From the NCBI RefSeq assembly GCF_002379095.1, contig NZ_NBZV01000051.1, positions 1-33,125 of the forward strand: a stretch of 33,125 bases of DNA, written 5' to 3'. The DNA is from Polaromonas sp. AER18D-145. GTDB taxonomy: Bacteria; Pseudomonadota; Gammaproteobacteria; Burkholderiales; Burkholderiaceae_C. A program made the position numbers and the translations under genes. The notes below the pieces were generated by a model, which worked only from the letters and a program-made list of their open reading frames with translations, was not told the origin of the DNA and searched no databases. Of this stretch, positions 21,359-29,042 are shown piece by piece (within the stretch, counting starts at the first letter, position 1; each line of letters starts with the position of its first letter).

Positions 21359-22509
21359 ATGCCGATACTCTTGAACAACACTGCAAAAAGTGCATCCACC
21401 AGAATCACCACCGTGATCGAGGTGACCACGGACGCCGTGGTGCCCTGGCCCAGGCTTTCGGTGTTGGGTTTGACGCGCAGGCCGAAATGGCAGCCGATCA
21501 GCGCAATCAGCACGCCAAACACCACCGATTTGGCGGTGGCCAGCGTCAGGTTGGCGGCATCCACCGCCTCGGGCAGGGCATCGATGAAAAAGGACGGCGT
21601 CACGCCCATGACGAGGTCGGCGGCGAGCATGCCGCCCAACAGGGCCGCAATCGTGGTCCAGACGCTGATCAGCGGCATCACGATGGCCAGCGCCATGGCG
21701 CGCGGCATGACCAGCCGGTAGCTGTGCGCAATTCCCATCACACGCATGGCATCGAGTTCTTCGGTGACACGCATCACGCCGATCTGTGCCGTGATGGCCG
21801 AGCCGGAACGGCCGGCGATCAAAATGGCGGCGAGCACCGGCCCGAGTTCACGGATCAGGGAGATGCCCAGGATGTTGACGATGAAGGCGTCGGCGCCGAA
21901 CTGGCGCAACTGCTGCGAGATCAGGTAGGCAAGCACCACACCGATCAGGAAGCCGACCAGTGCGGTGATGGGCAGGGCCGTCGCACCAATGTGGTACAGG
22001 TGGCCGGACAGGTCCCGCCAGGGGCCTTCGCGCGGATTTCTGACAAGTTTGATGAGGTTCAGCAACAGCCGGCCCACCAGGGCCAGCAGGTCCGCGCCGT
22101 GATCCACCACCTGCAGAACGCCTTCGCCCAGCGACAGAAAAGATTCGCGCAAACCCGGCGTCGGCGGCTCGGGCCGGTCGGTACTGAACTGGGCCACACG
22201 GTCCAGCACCGCGCGTTGTGGCGGCAAGACCTCCAGCTTGTCAGGCCACTTCCGGCCCCAGTGGTCCCACAACACCTGGGCGCCCAGATGGTCGAGCTGG
22301 CCGATCTGGCGCAAGTCCCACAGGGCCGTACTGGCTGCCGCAGCAGCCAGCGCGTTCAGCTGGAGCGTCAGTGCCTGCCACGCCGGCTGGGCCGTCAGCT
22401 CGGCGGCCGTCCATGGACCCAGCACCAGGTAACACGCGCCTTCGGGCGTGTCTTGCGGGTCGATGTGCGGAGCAGATTCGCGCGCGGCGTCGTCCTCCGG
22501 AGATGGCAT
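21355..22509 (-). CDS. MlaE family ABC transporter permease with N-terminal STAS-like domain
   Basis: A 384-residue inner-membrane permease. The first ~100 residues are soluble and look like a STAS domain (YLVLGPWTAAEL, TALWDLRQIGQLDHLGAQVLW), doing in cis what MlaB does as a separate subunit. The MlaE core follows: ALVGFLIGVVLAYLISQQL, the GRSGSAITAQIGVMRVTEE coupling region, and C-terminal membrane segments. It is first in the operon, with the ATPase, MCE protein and lipoprotein behind it. I chose ATG 22507-22509. An in-frame GTG at 22588-22590 would add 27 proline-rich residues; neither has a good ribosome-binding site, so the start is uncertain. Confidence 0.88.
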   Translation of the reverse strand: MPSPEDDAARESAPHIDPQDTPEGACYLVLGPWTAAELTAQPAWQALTLQLNALAAAAASTALWDLRQIGQLDHLGAQVLWDHWGRKWPDKLEVLPPQRAVLDRVAQFSTDRPEPPTPGLRESFLSLGEGVLQVVDHGADLLALVGRLLLNLIKLVRNPREGPWRDLSGHLYHIGATALPITALVGFLIGVVLAYLISQQLRQFGADAFIVNILGISLIRELGPVLAAILIAGRSGSAITAQIGVMRVTEELDAMRVMGIAHSYRLVMPRAMALAIVMPLISVWTTIAALLGGMLAADLVMGVTPSFFIDALPEAVDAANLTLATAKSVVFGVLIALIGCHFGLRVKPNTESLGQGTTASVVTSITVVILVDALFAVLFKSIGI

Positions 22510-22735
22510 GTTGTCGATAGGTGCAAGCGGCTTGGGATCGATGGGCGAAACAGGGCGGGCATCGGGTCCACCTGCGTGACGACTGCCCACTCAGTGCATA
22601 TTAATCCAGCCACCGGCGCGGGCACTACAGCATTTCTCCCCAATCGATACCCCGCCCTGTCCTACAGCGAGGGCGCGGAGAATGCGGCTTGACGGGACGG
22701 GCCAAGAACGCGAGGGCATCCGGCCAGCGCGGGAA

Positions 22736-23722
22736 TCATTCCGCGCCCCAGACCACCTCGATCGCCTGCCAGGCGCTAGCCACCACCGGCGCCTGGCGCT
22801 GCGCGCTCAGGCTGACAAAACTCAGCACGCTTTGCAAGCTGACCTGGTCGGCAATCACCAGGCCGGCGGCATGCGACTCGCGGATCGCGATCGAGTCGCG
22901 CACCAGGCTCAGGCCCACCCCGGACTTGACCAGGTCCAGCATGGACGCCTCCTGGTCCACCAGCGCCACCCGGTGTGGCTCGACGCCCAGCGGGCCGAAC
23001 ACACTGGCCAGCAGCCGGTGGTGCGCCGAGGCGGGCGGCGTGGCAATCCAGGGCAGGGCCGCCAGCGCTTTCCAGTCCTTGCCGCGCACCTGCGGCCCCC
23101 AGCCGGCCGGCGCCAGCACCCGGTAGGTGAAGTGCGTCAGCTCCCTGAGGACGAAACGCGCCGGCCGCTCCTGTGCCAGATTTGCTCCTGAATGTATAGC
23201 TGTTGGCGCTTGTGTGGAAAGGGCCGCAGCCTGATTTTTTACAAAATCACGGGTCTCGCCCAGCGGGTTGGCCGGCGTGCCGAGGTAGAAGCCCACATCG
23301 AGCTCGCCCCGGTCGATTTGCGCCAGTACCTCGCCGCTCATGGCCTGGCGCAGTTCGGTTTCCACCTGGGGCGCGGTTTCCACCAGCACCTTCAGGAAAG
23401 CCCCGAGCCGGGTGAACTCGGGGTCGAGGATGGTGCCTATGCGCAGGCGGCCGCGGACCTGGCTGTGCAGGCGGGCCGCGGCGTTTTTGAAGTCGCCCTG
23501 CGCGGCCAGCACTTTTTCGGCCAGCGGCAGCAGGGCCGCACCGTCGCGCGTCAGATTCATGCCCTGCGCGCTGCGCTTGAACAGTGTCAGCCCCGTGGCA
23601 GCTTGCAGGCCTTTAATCTGCAGGCTGACAGCCGGCTGGGTCAGGGCCAGCTTGTCGGCAGCGCGCGACAGGCTGCCCTCGCGGGCCACCGCCACAAAAA
23701 TCCGGAGTGTCTGGATGTCCAT
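22736..23722 (-). CDS. LysR family transcriptional regulator
   Basis: A 328-residue regulator. The N-terminal winged helix-turn-helix MDIQTLRIFVAVAREGSLSR continues AADKLALTQPAVSLQI. The effector-binding domain starts near residue 92 (RLRIGTILDPEF). It is divergent from mmsA with 105 bp between, the usual arrangement in which the regulator controls the neighbouring catabolic genes and itself. The effector is probably a substrate or intermediate of that pathway (inference). Residues about 161-180 are encoded by family B copy B7 and form an apparent insertion in the effector domain. The protein is somewhat longer than the usual ~300 residues, partly for this reason. The start is ATG at 23720-23722. 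Confidence 0.92.
   Translation of the reverse strand: MDIQTLRIFVAVAREGSLSRAADKLALTQPAVSLQIKGLQAATGLTLFKRSAQGMNLTRDGAALLPLAEKVLAAQGDFKNAAARLHSQVRGRLRIGTILDPEFTRLGAFLKVLVETAPQVETELRQAMSGEVLAQIDRGELDVGFYLGTPANPLGETRDFVKNQAAALSTQAPTAIHSGANLAQERPARFVLRELTHFTYRVLAPAGWGPQVRGKDWKALAALPWIATPPASAHHRLLASVFGPLGVEPHRVALVDQEASMLDLVKSGVGLSLVRDSIAIRESHAAGLVIADQVSLQSVLSFVSLSAQRQAPVVASAWQAIEVVWGAE
23184..23240 (+). repeat. Family B dispersed repeat, copy B7, in frame inside the LysR gene
   Basis: GCTCCTGAATGTATAGCTGT, then TGGCGCTTG, AAAGGGCCGCAGCC and TGATTTTT. Read in the LysR frame it encodes residues such as NQAAALSTQAPTAIHSGA. The match to the other copies is clear in the TAGCTG, GGCGC and AGGGC blocks. 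Confidence 0.65.
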
Positions 23723-23783
23723 TATTAGAAATATTTATAACACTTCTGAGAAATTCAAAGTGGTAAAACCTTGCGCAGTCCGC

Positions 23784-23798
23784 TAATCTATTGGATTA
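23784..23798. promoter_or_regulatory. Inverted repeat upstream of mmsA (LysR operator candidate)
   Basis: TAATC-TATTG-GATTA is a perfect 5-bp inverted repeat in the AT-rich 105-bp LysR-mmsA gap. It is the most symmetric site there, 30 bp upstream of the mmsA start. LysR proteins often bind AT-rich dyads of about this size; binding is inferred. Confidence 0.35.
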
Positions 23799-23827
23799 AT
23801 TACATGTTAATTGCAGGAGACCGCCCC

Positions 23828-25369
23828 ATGAATGATATGAGCCGCCCAAATATGAACAGCAGCATCCAGGCCATCGGCCACGCCATCAACGGACGCGCCG
23901 TGCCCGGCAACTCCGGTCGCGCGCAGGACGTCTTCAACCCCGCCACCGGCGCCGTGACCGGCCGCGTGGCGCTGGCCAATGCCACCGAGGTGGCCACTGC
24001 CGTCAGCGCAGCCCAGGCCGCCTTCCCGGCCTGGGCCGACACGCCGCCAATTCGCCGGGCACGCGTGATGTTCAAGTTCCTCGAACTGCTGAACCAGAAC
24101 AAGGACACCCTGGCCCACATGATCACGGCCGAACACGGCAAGGTCTTCACCGATGCCCAGGGCGAGGTCGCGCGCGGCATCGACATTGTCGAGTTCGCCT
24201 GCGGCATTCCGCAGCTGCTCAAGGGCGACTTCACCGACCAGGTGAGCACCGGCATCGACAACTGGACCCTGCGCCAGCCGCTCGGCGTGGTGGCCGGCAT
24301 CACACCCTTCAATTTCCCGGTGATGGTGCCGATGTGGATGTTCCCGGTGGCGATTGCCGCGGGCAACTGCTTTGTCCTCAAGCCCAGCCCGATCGACCCG
24401 AGCGCCAGCCTGTACATGGCCGAGCTGCTCAAGCAGGCCGGCCTGCCCGACGGCGTCTTCAACGTGGTGCAGGGCGACAAGGAAGCGGTCGATGCCCTGC
24501 TGGTGCACCCGGACGTGAAGGCCGTGTCTTTCGTCGGTTCGACGCCGATTGCCAACTACATCTATGAAACCGGCGCGCACCATGGCAAACGTGTGCAGGC
24601 GCTGGGCGGCGCGAAGAACCACATGGTGGTCATGCCCGACGCCGACCTGGAGCAGGCGGTTGATGCGCTGATTGGCGCCGGCTACGGCTCGGCCGGCGAA
24701 CGTTGCATGGCGATCTCGGTCGCGGTGCTGGTCGGCAACGTCGCCGACAAACTCGTCCCCATGCTGGCCGCGCGCGCCAAAACCCTGGTCGTCAAGAACG
24801 GTGTCGAGCTCGATGCCGAGATGGGTCCCATCGTGACGGCCGCGGCACACAGCCGCATCACCGGCTACATCGACACCGGCGTCAAGGAAGGCGCGAAGCT
24901 GCTGGTCGACGGCCGCGGCTTCACTGGCCAAAGCGCGGGCGCCGGTTGCGACCAGGGCTTCTGGATGGGCGGCACGCTGTTCGACCATGTGACACCGGAG
25001 ATGCGCATCTACAAGGAAGAGATTTTCGGCCCGGTGCTGGGCTGCGTGCGTGTGAAGGACCTGGCCGAAGCGGTGAACCTGATCAACGCCCACGAGTTCG
25101 GCAACGGCGTGAGCTGCTTCACACGCGACGGCAATGTGGCGCGCGAATTTTCACGCCGCATCCAGGTCGGCATGGTCGGCATCAACGTGCCAATTCCCGT
25201 GCCCATGGCCTGGCACGGCTTTGGCGGCTGGAAGAAAAGCCTGTTCGGCGACATGCATGCCTACGGCGAGGAAGGCGTGCGTTTTTACACCAAGCAGAAG
25301 TCCATCATGCAGCGCTGGCCCGAGAGCATTGGCAAGGGCGCGGAGTTTGTCATGCCTACAGCGAAGTAG
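23828..25369 (+). CDS. mmsA: CoA-acylating methylmalonate-semialdehyde dehydrogenase
   Basis: A 513-residue aldehyde dehydrogenase-fold enzyme converting (methyl)malonate semialdehyde, NAD and CoA to propionyl- or acetyl-CoA, the last step of valine and related catabolism. Catalytic Cys293 is in GERCMA and Asn162 in TPFNFPV. The usual ALDH glutamate is replaced in GGAKNHMVV by Asn264, the hallmark of the CoA-acylating group. The ATG at 23828 has AGGAG upstream; an earlier in-frame TTG has no ribosome-binding site. It is divergent from the LysR gene and followed by a GMC oxidoreductase after a family A repeat. General iol or valine operon partners are not present here. Confidence 0.93.
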   Translation: MNDMSRPNMNSSIQAIGHAINGRAVPGNSGRAQDVFNPATGAVTGRVALANATEVATAVSAAQAAFPAWADTPPIRRARVMFKFLELLNQNKDTLAHMITAEHGKVFTDAQGEVARGIDIVEFACGIPQLLKGDFTDQVSTGIDNWTLRQPLGVVAGITPFNFPVMVPMWMFPVAIAAGNCFVLKPSPIDPSASLYMAELLKQAGLPDGVFNVVQGDKEAVDALLVHPDVKAVSFVGSTPIANYIYETGAHHGKRVQALGGAKNHMVVMPDADLEQAVDALIGAGYGSAGERCMAISVAVLVGNVADKLVPMLAARAKTLVVKNGVELDAEMGPIVTAAAHSRITGYIDTGVKEGAKLLVDGRGFTGQSAGAGCDQGFWMGGTLFDHVTPEMRIYKEEIFGPVLGCVRVKDLAEAVNLINAHEFGNGVSCFTRDGNVAREFSRRIQVGMVGINVPIPVPMAWHGFGGWKKSLFGDMHAYGEEGVRFYTKQKSIMQRWPESIGKGAEFVMPTAK

Positions 25370-25371
25370 AT

Positions 25372-25466
25372 CGCCCCCACGCTTGTCACTTCGTGTACTG
25401 CGCTGCCCCCCGAGGGGGCCGCTGCGCCTGCGGGCCGGCAAAGCCGGACCCGCGGCCCCTGCTTGA
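25372..25466 (+). repeat. Family A hairpin-chain repeat, copy A5
   Basis: GCCCCCACGCTTGTCACTTC, GCCCCCCGAGGGGGC, GCTGCGCCTGCGGGCCGGC, AAAGCCGG and GCGGCCCC follow in the same order as copy A2. It lies between mmsA and the GMC oxidoreductase and could affect read-through between them. Confidence 0.75.
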
Positions 25467-25561
25467 AAGAAGTTCTGCAATGACGCTGGCTTGAAATTTC
25501 CTTCACTCTGGTAGTGACAAAGCCAGTCCCTGAAAAGAAAAAGAGCGACGAGACAAGACGC

Positions 25562-27322
25562 ATGAACGAAAACATCTTTGACTACATCATCGTCGGGGGC
25601 GGCACCGCCGGCTGCCTGCTGGCCAACCGCCTGAGCGCCGACGCGTCCAAACGGGTGTTGCTGATCGAAGCCGGCCGCAAGGACGACTACCACTGGATCC
25701 ACATCCCGGTCGGCTACCTGTATTGCATCGGCAACCCGCGCACCGACTGGCTCTACAACACCGAACCCGACGCCGGCCTGAATGGCCGCACGCTGCGTTA
25801 CCCGCGCGGCAAGACACTGGGCGGCTGCTCCAGCATCAACGGCATGATTTACATGCGCGGCCAGGCGCGCGACTACGACCGCTGGGCCGAACTCACCGGC
25901 GACGACACCTGGGCCTGGGACCAGGTGCTGCCGGGTTTTCGCAAACACGAGGACCACTACAAACTCGATGTGCCCAAAGGCAAGGCAGAGGCGATGGTCA
26001 ATGAAAACTTCCGGCGACTGCACGGCCACAAGAGCCAGCACGCCACCAGCGAAGGCCTGGCGCGCAAGATGGGCGGCGAGTGGCGCGTTGAAAAGCAGCG
26101 CCTGCGCTGGGACATTCTCGACGCGTTTGCCGCGGCGGCGCAGCAGGCGGGCATCCCGGCCACCGACGACTTCAACGGCGGCAGCAACGAAGGCGTCGGT
26201 TATTTCGAGGTCAACCAGAAAAGCGGCTGGCGCTGGAACACCGCCAAGGCGTTTTTGCGTCCGACCTGTTTTGCACGTCCCAACTTCGAGATGTGGACCG
26301 GCGCGCAGGTCTGCAAACTCGTTGTCGAGCGCCAGGACGACGGCAGCCAGCGCTGCACCGGCGTCGAGGTCTGGACCGGCCATGAACGCGTCCAGGCCTT
26401 TGCCACGCGCGACTCCGGTAGAGCGCAGGGCAAGCTCGGCGAGGTCATCCTGAGCGCCGGCAGCATAGGCTCGCCGCAAATCCTGCAGCTCTCGGGCATC
26501 GGCCCGGCGGCGCTGCTGCAGCAGCACGGCATCCCAGTGGTGGTGGACCTGCCCGGCGTGGGTGCCAACCTGCAGGACCACCTGCAGATCCGCTCGGTCT
26601 ACAAGGTCAACCCCGTCGCAGGCAGCAAGGCGAAAAACTTCACGCTCAATACCCTGGGCAGTTCGCTCTGGGGCAAGGCCAAAATCGGCCTCGAATACGC
26701 GCTCAAACAGACCGGCCCGATGAGCATGGCGCCGTCGCAGCTGGGCGCCTTCACGCGCAGCTCGCCGGACCAGCCCTGGCCCAACATCGAGTACCACGTG
26801 CAGCCGCTGTCGCTCGACGCGTTTGGCGAGCCGCTGCACAACTTCAACGCGTTCACCGCCAGCGTCTGCAACCTCAATCCCACGAGCCGGGGTACCGTTC
26901 AGATCAAGAGCGGCAACTTTGAAGACGCGCCCGCCATCGCGCCCAACTATCTCAGCACTGCCGAGGACAGGAAGGTGGCGGCCGACTCCCTGCGTGTCAC
27001 GCGCCGCATCGTGAGCCAGAGCGCGCTGGCCGGCTACCAGCCCGAAGAGTTCCGTCCCGGCGTTCAGTTCCAGAGTGATGACGACCTGGTGCGGCTGGCC
27101 GGCGACATTGCGACCACCATCTTCCACCCGGTGGGCACCACCAAAATGGGCAGGGCGGAGGACCCCCTGGCCGTCGTCGACGCCCACCTGCGGGTGCGCG
27201 GGGTGACGGGGCTGCGGGTGGTCGATGCAGGCGTGATGCCACTGATCACCAGCGGCAACACCAATTCACCGACATTGATGATTGCGGAAAAAGCCGCGCA
27301 GTGGATACGGGACGGCGTGTAA
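25562..27322 (+). CDS. GMC family FAD-dependent oxidoreductase (alcohol/choline dehydrogenase type)
   Basis: A 586-residue flavoprotein of the glucose-methanol-choline family. The FAD Rossmann motif GGGTAG is at residues 12-17, followed by the first GMC signature GKTLGGCSSINGMIYMRG (about 84-101). The second signature is in GSIGSPQILQLSGIGP. The catalytic His region is FHPVGTTKMG and the Asn region NTNSPTLMIAEKAA. There is no signal peptide. It probably oxidises a primary alcohol to the aldehyde. Given its position after mmsA, a hydroxy acid or alcohol upstream of a semialdehyde is plausible, but this is inference. ATG 25562 is chosen; an in-frame GTG at 25514 is less likely. Confidence 0.88.
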   Translation: MNENIFDYIIVGGGTAGCLLANRLSADASKRVLLIEAGRKDDYHWIHIPVGYLYCIGNPRTDWLYNTEPDAGLNGRTLRYPRGKTLGGCSSINGMIYMRGQARDYDRWAELTGDDTWAWDQVLPGFRKHEDHYKLDVPKGKAEAMVNENFRRLHGHKSQHATSEGLARKMGGEWRVEKQRLRWDILDAFAAAAQQAGIPATDDFNGGSNEGVGYFEVNQKSGWRWNTAKAFLRPTCFARPNFEMWTGAQVCKLVVERQDDGSQRCTGVEVWTGHERVQAFATRDSGRAQGKLGEVILSAGSIGSPQILQLSGIGPAALLQQHGIPVVVDLPGVGANLQDHLQIRSVYKVNPVAGSKAKNFTLNTLGSSLWGKAKIGLEYALKQTGPMSMAPSQLGAFTRSSPDQPWPNIEYHVQPLSLDAFGEPLHNFNAFTASVCNLNPTSRGTVQIKSGNFEDAPAIAPNYLSTAEDRKVAADSLRVTRRIVSQSALAGYQPEEFRPGVQFQSDDDLVRLAGDIATTIFHPVGTTKMGRAEDPLAVVDAHLRVRGVTGLRVVDAGVMPLITSGNTNSPTLMIAEKAAQWIRDGV

Positions 27323-27343
27323 GGCGAAGCCGCCACCTTGCGG

Positions 27344-28120
27344 CTATTGCCCGAGCAACGCGGCGATGGTCACGCCATCACCTCTCTGGGTGCTGGCGCG
27401 CCACTCGTCGGCGCAGGTGATCCAGCTCTTGATCTGCGCGACCCAGCGGTCCGCCTCGTCATCGACGGGCGGCGCCTTCCCCCTCATGGCCAGTGCCACA
27501 GGTTCGGGCCCGCAGCGGGCCTGCGCCGCATCGATGAAGCCGAGCCGGTAAGACACCGCGGTCAGCAAATGCTGCTCGGCCAGCCAGCGCGGGCTGAAGA
27601 CAAACAGGTCTGCCGGCGCGGTGGCGTTCATCTTGTCGAGGATGACGCGCGGCGTGCCCAGGCCCGCCATGTAGTTTTCCACCGTGAGTGCGATCCGGCT
27701 GACATACGCCGACTGCTGGTCGATGCTGCCCTCCTTGAGCTGGACATGGATGCGGTGCACGCCCAGCGTTGCACCACTGGACACATGGCGGGTCACGCCA
27801 CTCATCCACAAGATGAAACAGGCGCTGTAGCAGCGCGCGCCATGGGCCACGTGGGTGGCGGCGTAACTCTTGTCTAGCAGGTGGGCGATCTTGATGGCCT
27901 CCTCCACATCACCGCCCGATGAATCCAGGTAGACCATGCGCGCAAAACGCCCGTAGTTGTCGGGATGCCGGATGAACTCGATGACCCTGGCGTAGTCGCC
28001 TTTCTCGATGGTTCCCTGAATCAACACGCCACGCTGGAAGGCAGAGATATCGGCCGCCGCAGAGGGCAGGCATGCACCGGCAAACGCGCTGATCAAAAGG
28101 GTGACGATGGCTCGCATCAT
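27344..28120 (-). CDS. Exported ClpP-like fold protein
   Basis: A 258-residue protein with a signal peptide (about residues 1-23). MVYLDSSGGDVEEAIKIAHL (about 62-81) resembles the ClpP substrate-loop region. ARCYSACFILWMSG (about 95-108) holds a serine where ClpP has its nucleophile, followed by GATLGVHRI with a histidine. Paired cysteines Cys97 and Cys101 flank the putative nucleophile. This pattern is known from predicted periplasmic proteins of the ClpP/crotonase superfamily (COG3904-like) whose function is undefined. The ATG at 28118-28120 has GCAGGAG upstream. It converges on the GMC gene 21 bp away. A protease role is inferred only. Confidence 0.65.
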   Translation of the reverse strand: MMRAIVTLLISAFAGACLPSAAADISAFQRGVLIQGTIEKGDYARVIEFIRHPDNYGRFARMVYLDSSGGDVEEAIKIAHLLDKSYAATHVAHGARCYSACFILWMSGVTRHVSSGATLGVHRIHVQLKEGSIDQQSAYVSRIALTVENYMAGLGTPRVILDKMNATAPADLFVFSPRWLAEQHLLTAVSYRLGFIDAAQARCGPEPVALAMRGKAPPVDDEADRWVAQIKSWITCADEWRASTQRGDGVTIAALLGQ

Positions 28121-28209
28121 GGGGGTCTCCTGCCATCAGCCGGAAGAGCTGAACAGAAGTCATCTTGGGACGACGCTGCGCCGGTGTCAGTCATCCATTA
28201 CCAGGGTGG

Positions 28210-28226
28210 CGGTAACTTATTTACCG
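28210..28226. other. Small dyad upstream of the ClpP-like gene
   Basis: CGGTAA-CTTAT-TTACCG is a perfect 6-bp inverted repeat in the 192-bp gap between the ClpP-like and retropepsin genes, 90 bp upstream of the former's start. It could be an operator or a weak hairpin after the retropepsin gene. Confidence 0.3.
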
Positions 28227-28312
28227 TCCGGTTTTCAGCTTGGCGGCCAGGGAGAGAACCTGTGGCTTGTCGGCGCAGCGGGTTCAACGCAAAAATAAAA
28301 ACCAGAGGCCCA

Positions 28313-28840
28313 CTATTTGCCGCGCAGCACCATGTTGTCCCCGGACAGCACGATTTCGAACCGGGACAGGAAGCTCTGCCCCAGCAGGGCCACCGAGGGA
28401 TCGGGTCCCACCAGCCCCACGCCGACCCGTGTGCCCGAGACGCTGGCCGGCCCGACCGACACCGTGACACCCTTGACGATCCGGCCCTGCAGCTCGCCGC
28501 TGGCGGTCTGGAAGGTGGTCGCCTCGCCCGGCGCCATGCCGGCGGTCCGCGCAAACTCCTGGCTGACCACCACCAGCGAGGCGCCGGTGTCCACCAGAAA
28601 AGTGACAGGCTGGCCATGGACCTGTCCCCGCGCGTAAAAGTGGCCGTCCCGGGCGCGGGGAATCACCAGCTCCCCGCTCACTGAAACAGTCAGCGGCGGC
28701 GGCTTCAACACCTGGCGCATCACGGCGTACAGGGCCCCCATGACCACCAGCCAGAAAAGCAGGATCACCAGCGGCCCCCACCGAAGGCCCGCACCGGCCG
28801 GGCCGGCTTGTTTCGTGCTATTGCTGTCCGGATGTCTCAT
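28313..28840 (-). CDS. Membrane-anchored retropepsin-like aspartic protease
   Basis: A 175-residue protein with a cytoplasmic N-terminus, one membrane segment (WGPLVILLFWLVVMGALYAV, residues 21-40) and a periplasmic clan AA protease domain. The active-site motif is VDTGAS with Asp84, preceded by FYARGQVHGQPVTFL. Like retroviral proteases it has a single DTG, so it must work as a dimer. LLGQSFLSRFEIVLSGD is the usual family ending. The physiological substrate is unknown. The start is ATG at 28838-28840. It is divergent from the histidine kinase gene. Confidence 0.85.
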   Translation of the reverse strand: MRHPDSNSTKQAGPAGAGLRWGPLVILLFWLVVMGALYAVMRQVLKPPPLTVSVSGELVIPRARDGHFYARGQVHGQPVTFLVDTGASLVVVSQEFARTAGMAPGEATTFQTASGELQGRIVKGVTVSVGPASVSGTRVGVGLVGPDPSVALLGQSFLSRFEIVLSGDNMVLRGK

Positions 28841-28919
28841 GGGTGGTTGGCTTGACGGGTGGCTGCCGTGCGGAAAGGCTCAGGACGCCCTGCATCCCGG
28901 GGCCATCATACGTCGGGTG

Positions 28920-28973
28920 TAGGGCCTTTTTGACTCGCAACGCATCTTGCATAAATAGCGCTAACAGGCCCTA
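28920..28973 (+). promoter_or_regulatory. Promoter candidate flanked by an 8-bp inverted repeat
   Basis: TTGACT (28930-28935) and TAAATA (28952-28957) are spaced by 16 bp and point towards the histidine kinase gene. The pair is bracketed by perfect inverted repeats TAGGGCCT (28920-28927) and AGGCCCTA (28966-28973). Such bracketing could reflect a repressor site or looped structure. An alternative reading is that the whole 54-bp segment is another dispersed repeat. Confidence 0.4.
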
Positions 28974-29042
28974 GCCAAAACGACGCCCACGCCGCCGCGA
29001 GCCCGATAATGGACCAGCCCCCCTCACAACCCCAAAGCCTTG

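Noticed and set aside
22727..22746. Hairpin over the LysR stop codon as a terminator
   Set aside because: Eight pairs can form, but no U-tract follows on the minus strand and part of it is coding.
25151..27187. 678-codon minus-strand open frame
   Set aside because: Antisense to the mmsA end and the GMC oxidoreductase, both of which have clear motifs. Long antisense frames are expected at this GC content.
28946..28978. Possible eighth family B copy upstream of the kinase
   Set aside because: Only short, out-of-order matches (AATAGCG, AGGCC); not enough to assign it.
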